Below are positions 14,801 through 26,800 of a stretch of DNA of 64,000 nucleotides, in pieces. The notes below the pieces were generated by a model. It was not told the DNA's origin, searched no databases, and was given only the letters and a program-made list of their open reading frames with translations. A program made the translations under genes and the position numbers. Position 1 is the first letter of the stretch. Every line of letters begins with the position of its first letter. Origin of the DNA: Colius striatus (lineage: Eukaryota > Chordata > Aves > Coliiformes > Coliidae); contig NC_084768.1 in assembly GCF_028858725.1 (NCBI RefSeq), forward strand, positions 4,757,853 through 4,821,852, read 5' to 3'.

Positions 14801-17800
14801 TCCTGTTTCATAAACAATTGCAGGAAGTACTAAAATCCTTCTGTAACATATTTATCTTAAAATTAGAAGACTAACATTTTATAACCCATAATAATCCTGC
14901 TTAGATGTTCTCTGAAACACTACTGAACTTCCTCAATAATATGTAATTGTAACTATGAAAACATTTTCTTCAAAAGGTTCTGCTAAGCCTAAAAACAACG
15001 TCTGAGTCAACAATGTATATTTGATGCCTTTCTGTTATCTGCTGCTTGTGGAGTAGGAATTCTTCTGGTGGGCAAGAGGAAGTTTTGGATAACACAACAT
15101 TCATACAGACTTGCACGTAGTAGACTATGCCAAGTCTACTCCTCCAGTCTGCCCAGAGTGATGGAACAGAATACAGGAACATTCAACCTAAAATGAGGTG
15201 GCAGGGGGCAAGAAGTCACAACAGCAGCACTCAAGGCGACACAAATCAGTAGTTAACAGCTCCTCACTGTTAAAGAAACATGGATAAAGAAATATGAGAG
15301 CTCTGTTGGTGCCCAGCTTTTGTTCCACACTGAACACCAGGAAGCAGCAAACTGCTCTCATTTCAATTGCAAGTTTATTTTCAATCAATTGGATAAAATT
15401 AAGTTTTCCTTTCAATCACAAGAACTGTTGCAGTTCCAGGTACTGATTTATACAACAAGAGCCATAAACCTTCAATTAATTTAACTGAGGGGGAGCAGGA
15501 AGGAGAACAAATCAAAATAAATTATCTCTTACTCAACTGTAATACAACTGCAGTAAAAACTTGAATTCCCTCACAGAGTCTTTGTCACAACAACTACGCT
15601 GGCATAACTGTGCTGAGAGTGCCTGCTGGCAGAGACACAGCTTGTGTCGACAGAAGATGCTTTTCTGCTGACATAGCAGTCCCATCATTTCAAACAAACT
15701 TTATTCTTTCCTTTCAGAAAAGGAATTTTCTTTCAGTATGCTGTTTCCTTGACCTGTCTGCACTGTCACAGCTGGGCCTGCTCCACCAACTTATTTGAAT
15801 GGATTCACAAAATTTCCAAGGAAAGAATTGCATTTCTCAAGTCAAAACAATTTTCTATTTTAAACTTTCTACAGTTATTTCTAAACTTTACATTCACTAA
15901 GTGGGATAAACACCAGCTACTGTGATTTTTATACCAACCAACACAGCTGATTTTGGGAATTCAGATGAGTTAATTTCATGAAGAAGAATTATCTCTCAGC
16001 AAACCTGTGAGCTACGGAAGCATTAGTAAGATTTCAGAAGAAAATGGTTAAGTAACCAAAGAAACAGATAAGCACAAGAGACAGTCCACTTTGATATCAA
16101 ATCTGTTTGTTTTGCAAGCCTCCTAAAGCAATTATATATTCTGCTCCACAAGATTAAAAGGTGAACTTTACCTGCTATCACAAAAGCAATCTTCCCTTCT
16201 TTTCTAAAAAAAGAAGTGTGGTAAACCAAGCACTAACATATCAGAGGAAAACTCACCTGTGTATAAATCACTTTATTTTTAAAATACAATTCAAGATCAT
16301 AGTTTGAATACTGTCCTTCCAATCACGTGCTGCAAGAAGATGTGCAGCACTAACGTACTAAATGTACTTTTGGTTTTTGCTGCATTAACTTAACGACTGG
16401 AAGAGGAAACAGAGGTAGTTCACGCTCTGGGAACTTGTCCTAAATACCCCTATTAAGAGATGAGCTCCAGAGTCTGCTAAAAACATTTTTTAAAGGGGAA
16501 ATTGTCTCTGATCTCATTTCCCAGGGCTTTACTTGTGGACAACAGCACATACAACCTGTGTGGCAAAAGGGCCTGTGCTGAAGAGCCCTTCATGGGGTAC
16601 TGGATTCAGGATAACGTTGCTAATGCACTAATGTTTCAGCTCTCGCTAAGCAGTGCTTACACTAAGTCAAGGGCTTTTCAGCTTCTCATATCACCCCACC
16701 AGAAAGTGGAGAGCACAAGAAGCTGGGTGAGGACACAGCCAGGAACAAACTGGCCCAGGGTTATTTCACACCATATGGCAGCACCATGGTCAGTAAACAA
16801 ACTAGGGGGAGAGCTGGCCAGGGGCTGCTGCTCAAGAAGTGGCTAGGTAGCAGTCAGTGGGTAGTGGTCAACTGCACTGTGCATCACTTGTTACACACAT
16901 GCTCATTTTTTTACCATTATTATCGTTACTGTTGTTACTATTTCCCCTTCCTTTTCTGTCCTGTCAAACTGTCTTTATCCCAATCCATGGATTTTACTTC
17001 TTTTTTTCCTGATTGTCTCCCCCATCCCACTGGTGAGGGGTGGGTGGGTGAGTGAGTGAGCAGCTATGAGGTGTTTAGCTACCTGCTGGGTTAAACCTCG
17101 ACATTCAATCATTGAGGACCTCCCCAGATGTTTAGTAGACGATCAAGAGGAGTCCTGTGATAATGTCTGCTAGCTCCTTTAGTACTCTGGGATCAATTCC
17201 ATCTGGGCCCATGGACTTGTGATCACTCTGCTGATACAGCTGGTCCCTTACAATTGCAGTGTCCACAAATGGAAAGTCAGTTTCCACACTCACAGTCCCC
17301 CGACTCAGAGGAGTGGACAGCCCAAGGTCTGTCAGCATTACTAAAGACTGAGGAAACAAAGAAATGCACTGAATATCTCAGCTTAATCAGAGGAAAATGG
17401 TCAGGTGACCGTTTTCAACAAGTACTGGTCAAATGATTTCTTTAGACCTCTTCTTGCTATTAACACACTTTTAAGAGCCCTTCGTATTATCTGAAGCAAC
17501 ACTGGCCAGTTTCAACTCTAAATGAGCTGTGCACTTTTGTCATCTCTCTGTACATACAAACCACACCACTGTAACCTTCAATTTCACTTCAACAGGTTTC
17601 TAGCTGACAACTCTAATGGCAAATGTTACAACCATATTTCAAATAATGATTGCAAAGGAAAAAAAAATCAATTAAAACTGGGTTTGAATTTCAAAGTATG
17701 TTAGACATTTTGGAGTAGTACTGGGAAAAAACACAGCACAAACAGGAAGCTCAGTTACAACTAGAATCTTTTTAATATACCTTTTTTTCCCTGCTTAGAA

Positions 17801-20800
17801 ATAATACACCATGTTTTAGGGAAGCATATTATTTACATTTGTTACATTTGAAGAAAAGAATGCACTGTAAGAACCCTAACTAGGAATCACTGGTCAACCA
17901 CAATAAGCTATGATATTAAACTGATACATATTCTTTGTAGTAGCAATGACAACAGGGTGGAGTGTTCAAAATGGTATTTATACTGACAAAAATAATTTCT
18001 TTAAAGCTAAGTTCTGAAGTTCAGATGTTCAAAGTTTAATGTCTGTTCTGGAAAGAAAGAGAACAATTCTGTCCAGGTCTGAATTCTGGAGGCTTAAAAG
18101 CCCACACCCAGAAATATGGTAACATGAAGAGTGATGAGCTAGGAACTCTGAGAAAAATGTGTTATTTCTAATGCAGTGACTGGATGCTGATAAGCACATA
18201 TTTTTTCTGCAGTGATTTTAAAAGACAACTCTCCTCAACTATCACTTCAACTCTCTTAAGGAGGTTAACATACTCATGGAGGAACTTGCTGGAGGGAATG
18301 GATGTCTACATTTCTGCTGGTCAATAAAGTAATTTGGGATTTTAACACAAATCTACCTTTGCTGCAAACATTGTTACATTTGCACAGACTGTTGCTGATG
18401 TAGCTCAGGTACAAGCACACTCACTATTCCCCCAATGTCACTGTGAGTGCCCCAGCTTCCTAAATTGTCCAAATATGAGTCAGCTGAATTTACTACTCAG
18501 CAATTGAACAGAAATTCCAGCATTCACACATTAGATGACAAATAAAGAATACTTTTTTCTGAATAATTTTAAAATTAGCTGCTAATTACTCACTGAAGTT
18601 TAATCCATGAGATTATGTCATCTCCATTTGTAATACTGAAGACTAAGAAATGTATTATTTCTTTTTGCTGCTTTTGTTAAGCACAAAAACTGAAGAACCA
18701 GCTTACCTGACAGAGTTTTGCCTCCTATTTTCTACTTTCATTAAAATTTGTACATCTGACTGGGGAGATGCTGTATAGATTTTTAATCTGAAAAAAAAAA
18801 AGTGATGTACAGTAATTTTTCTTCCCATCACTCATACAAGATGGATATCTTTTGCATGCCAATGGCCAAAAGTTCATATTTCTTCATAAAACAATAGTTT
18901 GCCACGTAATGTTTCCTATAAATGAGGGCTATAATTACTAGTATGTTTTTCTAATTACTCTGAAGAAAAGTTCACTGTCTGCCCCACTGAGGTTAATCAT
19001 GGTTACATTTTTTAGCGTTACAGTTGCTTTATTTGATCTTCATGCCATGAATCAATTTCTTCATCTTTTCCTGGTTTAAATTTAGTGGCTATACTCCAGG
19101 GCTAGTTGGCTGGTGAATGGTAGGATGGTTTTCATCACAGGAATTAAGGATGTACTGCTACTGGGAAATCGGCTCCACAGGCTGAAAGGGCAGTTAGCTT
19201 ATGCCATTTATTCAGAACCATTCCCTTCTTTTATGAGTGCATTTGATGAACTAGGCAGAAAAGATATTAAATACACACCTTTGACAAACTACAGGATCTG
19301 ACTCCACTGGATCAATGTATGGCTTAAGGATATCAGTCAGCGTTTTATCCTCAGGCACCCTTTCACCAAAGATAAAAATCAAATATGAGACATGGTTCAT
19401 CATGCACACAAAAGTCTGAGTCATCTGGAGGAAGCTGTACATTTGCATGCTACAGTGGCACAACTGAGTAGTTTATGGGAGGATCATAAATGAGTATCAA
19501 TACAGCACAGATAATTGACAGCTTTATCTCAGTTTCGACACTAGGACTTGACTGGCATATAGGAGGAATAAATAGATGCTTATCTCTAGTTTCTAACCCC
19601 GCAGCAGAAACATGATGTTCTTGCAGGCCTAGAAATAGGTAAAGGTATACATCTCATCCTGCTTTAGGCCAGGAAAAAAGGAGAAAGGTTTGTCAACAAA
19701 AGCTTATTTTTTGGCTTTTGCAAAATGTGCTTCTGGGCTTTCCTACAAAGCAAACAATGCAACCACTTCATCCTATATGAAAGTCAGCCCCAGCGTGCAG
19801 GTGAGGAGGGACAGCAAATCTTGCTGAACATCTACTCTATGAGAACAGACTACGTTAGGCGTGTGGGATGTTGCCATTATGAATATACAAGCTGCTCTGT
19901 TTACACAGAGCAAAGGACTAGCAATCAAACATTCTGCCTGATTTGAAAAGCCTGCTAGCTTTCCAAGAGGAAAGGACTACACAACCCCAAGTATTTTTCT
20001 TCAATTTAAATGCCCTTTTAATAAACGCTAAAAATAACATTCGAGTTTACCTTTAGAACAGAAATAGGTAAGAACTGATAAAATATTTTGCAGTTCAATT
20101 TCAGCAGACTAATTTAAGCTTTATAAAGTTCTGTTTTTTCAAGCTCTGTACCCTTTTAGCGTGTACTCAGCGTGACAGTGAGGAAATCGGAGCTTCAAAT
20201 GCCAGTAGAACTTTTTCTCTCTGAAAAGAAAAAGAAATGCACATTCTTAATGTTAGCTGGTAACTACTACTTGGTTTTTCTATGTTAAAGCTTGGTAGCC
20301 TTTGGTATGGGTGCAAAGGAAAACATGCAGTCAAGATTTTGAATGGCATTCTCAAAGAGTAAAAGGACATGCAAGAGGAGCTGAGATGCACTTTGAAATA
20401 CGCTATGCTTCTAGGTCCTGCTCAATATCTTCATGGGATGAAAATCTGTTCCTAACAAACACAGGTCATTAACCATCAGTTAACTGATCAACATCATTTC
20501 ACATTTTGAAAGGGAGTATCTTCCATTTGACTGTCTATATGTATAGCTGCCACTAAGTTCAGAAAAGGTTAACTTTTTTAGCACGGCACCCGAGGACAGA
20601 TGGCCAAACCTGAGCAACACTAATAGTCAGAGGGCACAACAGAGGCCAGGTTGTATAAAAACAGGGGACTTGACTTTTCACAGCAGTGATGGCCTCAATA
20701 GAAAACATGGATTGGGCAGGGAGGGAAGCTGCATTTTGGTATAACATGGATAACAGAAGTTAGAAAGAATAACTTTACAGAAAGATTAGGGAGCTTTTGG

Positions 20801-23800
20801 TAGAGACCAAAATTGATGTCATGTTCCTTTCTCCAGTTTGTTAAAGACCCATTTTTCCTTTCCAGCTAGTGTAAGTAACACCTGAGAAGAGAAGCTACTG
20901 AAGCACGGTTCCGTGCAACATCACCTTCAGACACGCAGCATTACCTAGAGATACTTTACTGGACTGGGAAATGTCTTTTTGCCTTTCTTTTTACACACCT
21001 GCTGGATTCCACACTGACTAAAGGCAAAGCCTTTTTCCTCTCGTTGCTCCAAATCCTCCCATGTACTATGATGAGCATAACAAGATTTTTTTCTAAAAGA
21101 ATCTCCCAAGAAAAAGCACAGTCTAAAAGGCAGGTGCACAGGCCTTCACTCTGGGTCAGAATGTTTCAGAGATTTGGAAGAGGAAGATGGGAACTACTAC
21201 CATTTAGGAATCAGAGGCCAGACATCTATGGCAAGAGTAGGAATGTCTAATTGTACTTCCCCCTCCCTCGCCCTTTAAATATACTACTTATTTTTTAAGC
21301 ACTACTTCAGACCTCTGAATCGTTCTATCCAGGATGATCACTGTAAGTTATGCAAAAATCCTGGTACTACAATTAAAAGTAAACCCAGTGTTGTTCCAAC
21401 ATGTTAATTTATTTATCAGGCAGACAAAGCATTATCCAGCAGGTTCTGGCTGGCTGCAGAGACACGTGTATGTGCATCCATTAGCCAAACAGTAAACTTG
21501 GCTGCTGAGTTCAGTTAACCATGATGCTAATTTTTAAATGCAAGCACTTTTGATAAAAGTGGTCTTACAAAAAGCCAATAATTCCCTTAACTAGTTATTC
21601 CTAGGAGAAAACTGAGCTGAACTGTCCTTTCTGTATTATGAGTGTATCCCCAAGAAAACAGCGAGCAAGAATCCCAGCTTCAAGGAGGAAAAAAACCAAA
21701 CTAATGAAAGCCAAGGTCCCCAAAGCAACATGTGACTCTGCAGTTTGCCTTGTGATCCTTCCCCTCTATCTGCTGATGCTTGTGAAAGCTGAGGAGTGCC
21801 TTCCTTAAAACGTGAAGGGGAAGTTACAGCACACCAGGTCTGAAAGAAGCTTGAGATGGAAGATCCTTATTGATTACACAGCATATATAACCAGAAGCTG
21901 CCACAGTATCTTGCCTCATGAATTTTATGCTATTTTGCATATTGGCACGGTGTAGACTTAAACTATCAAACTGAAAAAGGTTTTGAATCAACTCAGAATC
22001 AGTGAGGGGAATTTTGGAAGTTTTTTGCAAGGCAAGTAAAACAAGGTTTTGCAGTTCCTCATCTTGACAGCTGAAGGAAGCGTCGCCACTACCGTACGCA
22101 TACAGCAAAGTGGAATATCAGTAGGGTTATGGAACCAGTTCAATTGACTTGCAGTTAACGAGCTTGTGATTCCTCTCTTAGATGTGTATTTATATCTGGC
22201 ATTTAACAAAGCACGGTATTGATTCTGAACACTTTACTAAGGAGACTTTCACAAAAGTTGGTAATCTTTAGCCACAGAAATCAGGTCACCGTTCAAATCA
22301 GGTTTTTGTTATGTATTATCAACTAAAATGAGGCTTTCTAGCATTTTTTTTTTCATGTAACTCATCTTCCACAGTTTTTTCAAACAGGTCATGTTTATGT
22401 ACCATAAGTGACCAACGCTTACTGTGGTACGGATTCTCCCTCTGTCCAACTTGTAAATCAAGACAGTCAAAGCCAAGATCTGCAGATCTTCCTCTCTTAA
22501 GTGAAACACACTCTGATAGAGCTCACAGAAACATCTGTGTGGCCTACAGCACTGTCTCTTAACACAGGCACTTGAAAAATATGTTTCAGAAGTACTTCTA
22601 GCTACCTGCTGCCTGTTGCTGGGAATACTCTTAAACTGTCTGCAGAAACAGTCATCACACTGCACACTGTGATTTCGCAGGCAAGACCAGTTAGTTCCTT
22701 GTGGGCTCACTGAGGCAGACTCAGCTTATCACTGCAGCTGTAAAATCACCTTAAGAGAGTTCTTTTCAGACTTTCACCCTCCCTCCCGCTTCCAGACAAA
22801 TCTATTCTATGGCACAGTGCACAGTAAGAGCTATGATTCTGAGCTATGAAGTTAAAAAGATCATTCCTTGTCAAGAAGTTTCACCTTGGAAAGACAGCAA
22901 TGTTGATTTTTTTTTAGCATGCTAATACTGAAACTGCAGTTAATGACTTCCACTCTCTTCCAAGTACTCTTGCATGAAAGTACGTGGCAAGCAGAAAGAG
23001 GTACAATACAGAGCAAGGTAGAAGGAGACAAGGAGAAAAGCAGCTTACAATTGCAACAGCCTCATACTCTTCACTGAAGTCTTGAAAAACAACCTGCTGA
23101 ATGCCTGTTTTTGAAGTGAAGCATCCCTCACCATCACTGATCTCTGCCCAGTTACGGAACTTGATGTCAACTGTAGATGCTATCAAAGCTGCTGTACAAC
23201 AAGTTCTGATTAAAATTAGATATCCTGGCTCCAGATCTCACTGACTTAATTTTCCATTATGGCACACTGGGGTATTATTTCCTTCAAATACAACTGACAT
23301 GTACAACATTAATTTTATAAATGAAAATGTCTAATTGAGTAAGACATCTGCAGTTGAGAAACAGCTCCCTGCGTGAAGTGTTCCACACCACTCAGCTGCC
23401 ACGGAACGTTTCCTTGAATACCAAGGCACTGACTATAAACCTACCAAATGGCAGAGATCTGGATGAGGCACAAGCACATGGTTGATGTCAGTAAAAGCAG
23501 CATCATAGCCCATCCCTGCATTGCTTGGCTTCACATCTTATTTTGGCTACCTCAGAAGCATGGAAACTTATCAGTGGGAAAAGAGAGGAGCCAAGCACCT
23601 CTTCCCCTGCGTGAGATGCAGCTGCAAATCATGTTCAGAACTGCACAGTCTGCTTTGTAATTGCTGCTCTTGTAAAGCAAAGAAACTGTCTCCCCTTCAT
23701 TTCTCCTAAAACTTCCAAAAAAAATTGATGTTTTATAATCAATCATAGTTTTCACAGAACTACGTGTAAACAGCTTCTAAATTTTTCTCAGCAACAACAG

Positions 23801-26800
23801 AAAGACTTTTATTTTGATGTTCCAAAGCCAGCAGCAGTATATAGACAGGGGCTGTTACTTCCAGCTAGCTCTCAAGACAACCACAGAAATTCTCACCATC
23901 CTTTACAGTTAACGCAGTACCTAGGAAGGTGTTCTAAATACTGTGGCTGTAAGCAGTACAGCTGCTGGGAAATAAGTGACAGATCTAGAGAGGACCCCGG
24001 GACTTGGACATACCAGTTAAGTCCCTTCACAGATTTTTTTTAACCAATGTTTACATATTTCTTAAAACATTTATGAAATATCTCAAAAAGCCTGACTTTC
24101 TTGCCTAGGTTTCCTTTGAACAGTCAGTTTTGCCTAGATTGCAGTGGAAGGTTTTATGTGTATGCACGTGTGCACATATATATGTAAAGTAACACATATA
24201 CTGACCCAAAAAATCCAAATTCATTACATCTTAAGATACCAATTGCAGTTCTGGCTCTGCAGAAGTACTTCACTTCCAGTCTGTCAAAAAAGCAATGCAC
24301 TGATGATTTTGTTTCTATTTAGCAACTGATAATTTTAAAACATTTTAAAAATAGTGTACAGGACACCTTACATCAAAGTGCATTTCCTCTAGTATTTCCT
24401 ATGTTCTTTCCAATTGATAAGAGATGAAAAAGACATAAAGAAGCTTAACGAAGAACCAGTTACCCTTTAACCTGACAATACCCAGTACTCTCAACTAATG
24501 CACTGAAGTTTAATAGAAATAACGGATGTTCAGTTATCTGCATCTTGGGATAATAATGCCTTCCCCAGCTTTCTTAAGCAATGAAGACTCAGCCCAAGAA
24601 ACCGACTAGATTCTTTTGTGGATTGAAAAAAAACACCAAAAAAAACCCAGTTAAATTAAGAGAACACATGATTTCCTAGTGCCTTCCCCAGCTCCTAGTG
24701 CCAGATTGACTTTGTTGCACTTCTGACACCACCACACAAAAGAGGACGTCTCTCTTTCCTTGAAACTTCATCAAGCTAATTCCTGGATTTGATGTATAAA
24801 CGGTAAAACTGAAATATTTCTACTGAAAGTTCCTATGTTTCCTAGTTACAGTAAACAGCAAGAAAAATCAATGAAGGAACTGAAGTGTGTTTCCTTTGTA
24901 ACACATATGGTCTTCTGTCAAGGGGCCTCCCAACAGCAGGAGATGTTACTAACCATATGTGTTGCAATAATCAAACATGCCGGGCTCAAACCGAGTCCTG
25001 TGCCAACCAAAGGGATGCTGTTGAGGCTGAGTAATGGATTCAAACTGCAATATTCTTTAAAGAATATAACTACTGTACTCTTTAACTTGTGCAAGTGAAC
25101 AATCAGATTCACCATATGAATTAAACATTTCAGTTGCTAAAAAACAAAAACAACCTCAGGTACAGAACTGAGTCAGCACTCGAGTTCATAAGGGGATGTT
25201 CTGAAAAGCTACTGATTTACTGAAATGGATGTACATCCTGCTCTCTGCTCACTCCAGAGCAGCTTTCCTTTGCCTGGGAGCTTACTTTGGTGGGTCCTAG
25301 AAAGCAAGCTAAAGTATGTGTTGAGTAATAACTAAATTCAAGTTTAACAGCTCCAATAGTGTAGTACCAGCTCAACCCCCAGTTTAGACAACTCTTTGGT
25401 AAATTCTCAAGATCTGCAACACTTCAAATCATTCAGTTTAATTATCCCTACCCAGCCAAGGATCCGAGTTGACATTTTAGGGCCTTCAGGCATAGCTTGA
25501 AGTAGCTTCTGTAACACTAACGATCACCTAACTGATGCTAATCCCAAATCTCCACACTATACTTTGTTCTCAGAATTAAATGAAAAAAGAGTGATAATGG
25601 AAAAGATTCCGTCTTCTCCCACATATATCACCTGATCAAATGCTCCCAAGCTGCAGGCATGCTTTCCACCAGGGAGGAGAGTTGTAGCCCTCTGGCCCTT
25701 CTTGGCAGGGACAGGCAAGAAGGATTTTGTCTAGGAAGTGCTGTGAACAGAGCAGGGAGGAAGCTGGGTGGAGGTGCCTATGCCAGTGTAAGCAGCAAGG
25801 AGGGTCAGAGCAGAGCAGCACAGCTAAGGGAGCTGCACTGCCCCATTTCAGCATTTCACCACTGTCATCATGTCCCACTAGGGAACCAGGAGCTGCAGGC
25901 TCTCTCCCCTCTCCCCATTTGACCTGTTGGCTGGAGCTCCTAGTTGCTAGCTTAGCCCTCCTCCCAGCCTGGGCACATTCTCCCCCCTTTCCCAGAGGCT
26001 CCCTGTCCCAGCAGGCACCCCATCTTCATGGCAGCAGGTGTCCCAAAGGGGAATCATCACTTCTATTGGAAAATAAAGCCACCACAAGAAAGGGAGCATG
26101 AGCAGCACATTAAAAATAATTTGCAAAGAAGGCACCCTAAACCATCTTTACATCACCTGTCCCACAAGTTCCCAACCTGGGCTCACAATCTACTTTCTAA
26201 AGACCTCCCATCATCTAGATGAATTCAATATTAGAAGTCAGCCTAATCCATGTGTTGCCCAGCACTGGCACATGTTCAACACTGAGTTTCGCAAGCAAAC
26301 TAATGGAAACCAGGAAATTAGGAGTCTGGTTAATAGAGGCAAACAACCACTGATCTGTCCTCCAGAGCTGGCAGGGGCAGGAGATGACACAAGAATACAT
26401 CTTGTACTTCCTAGCTTTGGATTACTCTCATTCCTGCCTTGTACAGCCCAACAGCTTGGCTCGCATGGAGAGCGTTGAAGAGGACAACAGAGAAGACTGT
26501 TCTCAGCTTTCCACACACATGTTGGGCAGCTTCCAACCTCCACCTTCTGGAGCAACCCCTCTACAAATCTCAACTGACAAACAGCATGAGAAAGGGGTTT
26601 AGATCTACAGAAAAGCACTCACACCACTGTCAAGCGTTAAGCTCTTACAACACAACTCTTTGCAGAGCTTTACCTTATCTGAATGCAATATTCAACAAAC
26701 TGTTACAGGTGTCATGGAGTCACATGAAATAGGTGTTAAGTGGCTGATACTCACTGGGTTCAATCAAACCTGAGGTTTAATTTCTCATGAACTTCTTTAA

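Larger units (their letters stand above)
2815..18706 (-). other. ZNHIT6 intron 8
   Basis: A 15.9-kb intron, the largest in the window. It holds a CR1 3' end (2986-3571), a 21-A run (7733-7753), a short CR1 tail (7890-8023), a T/G tract (13812-13866), a solo LTR (16574-17103) and a CR1 reverse-transcriptase fragment (17104-17400). Between these, in 3.6-7.7, 8.0-13.8 and 13.9-16.5 kb, the sequence is AT-rich and nothing was recognised. Confidence 0.8.

Noticed and set aside
22309-22710. 133-codon minus-strand open frame
   Set aside because: No recognisable domain, no fitting splice phase to ZNHIT6 exons and no family resemblance. It is treated as chance within a 9-kb intron.
25636-26618. Cluster of overlapping 60-126 codon frames on both strands
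   Set aside because: Moderately GC-rich intron sequence lacking consistent frame, splice sites or known motifs. Frames on opposite strands shadow one another.
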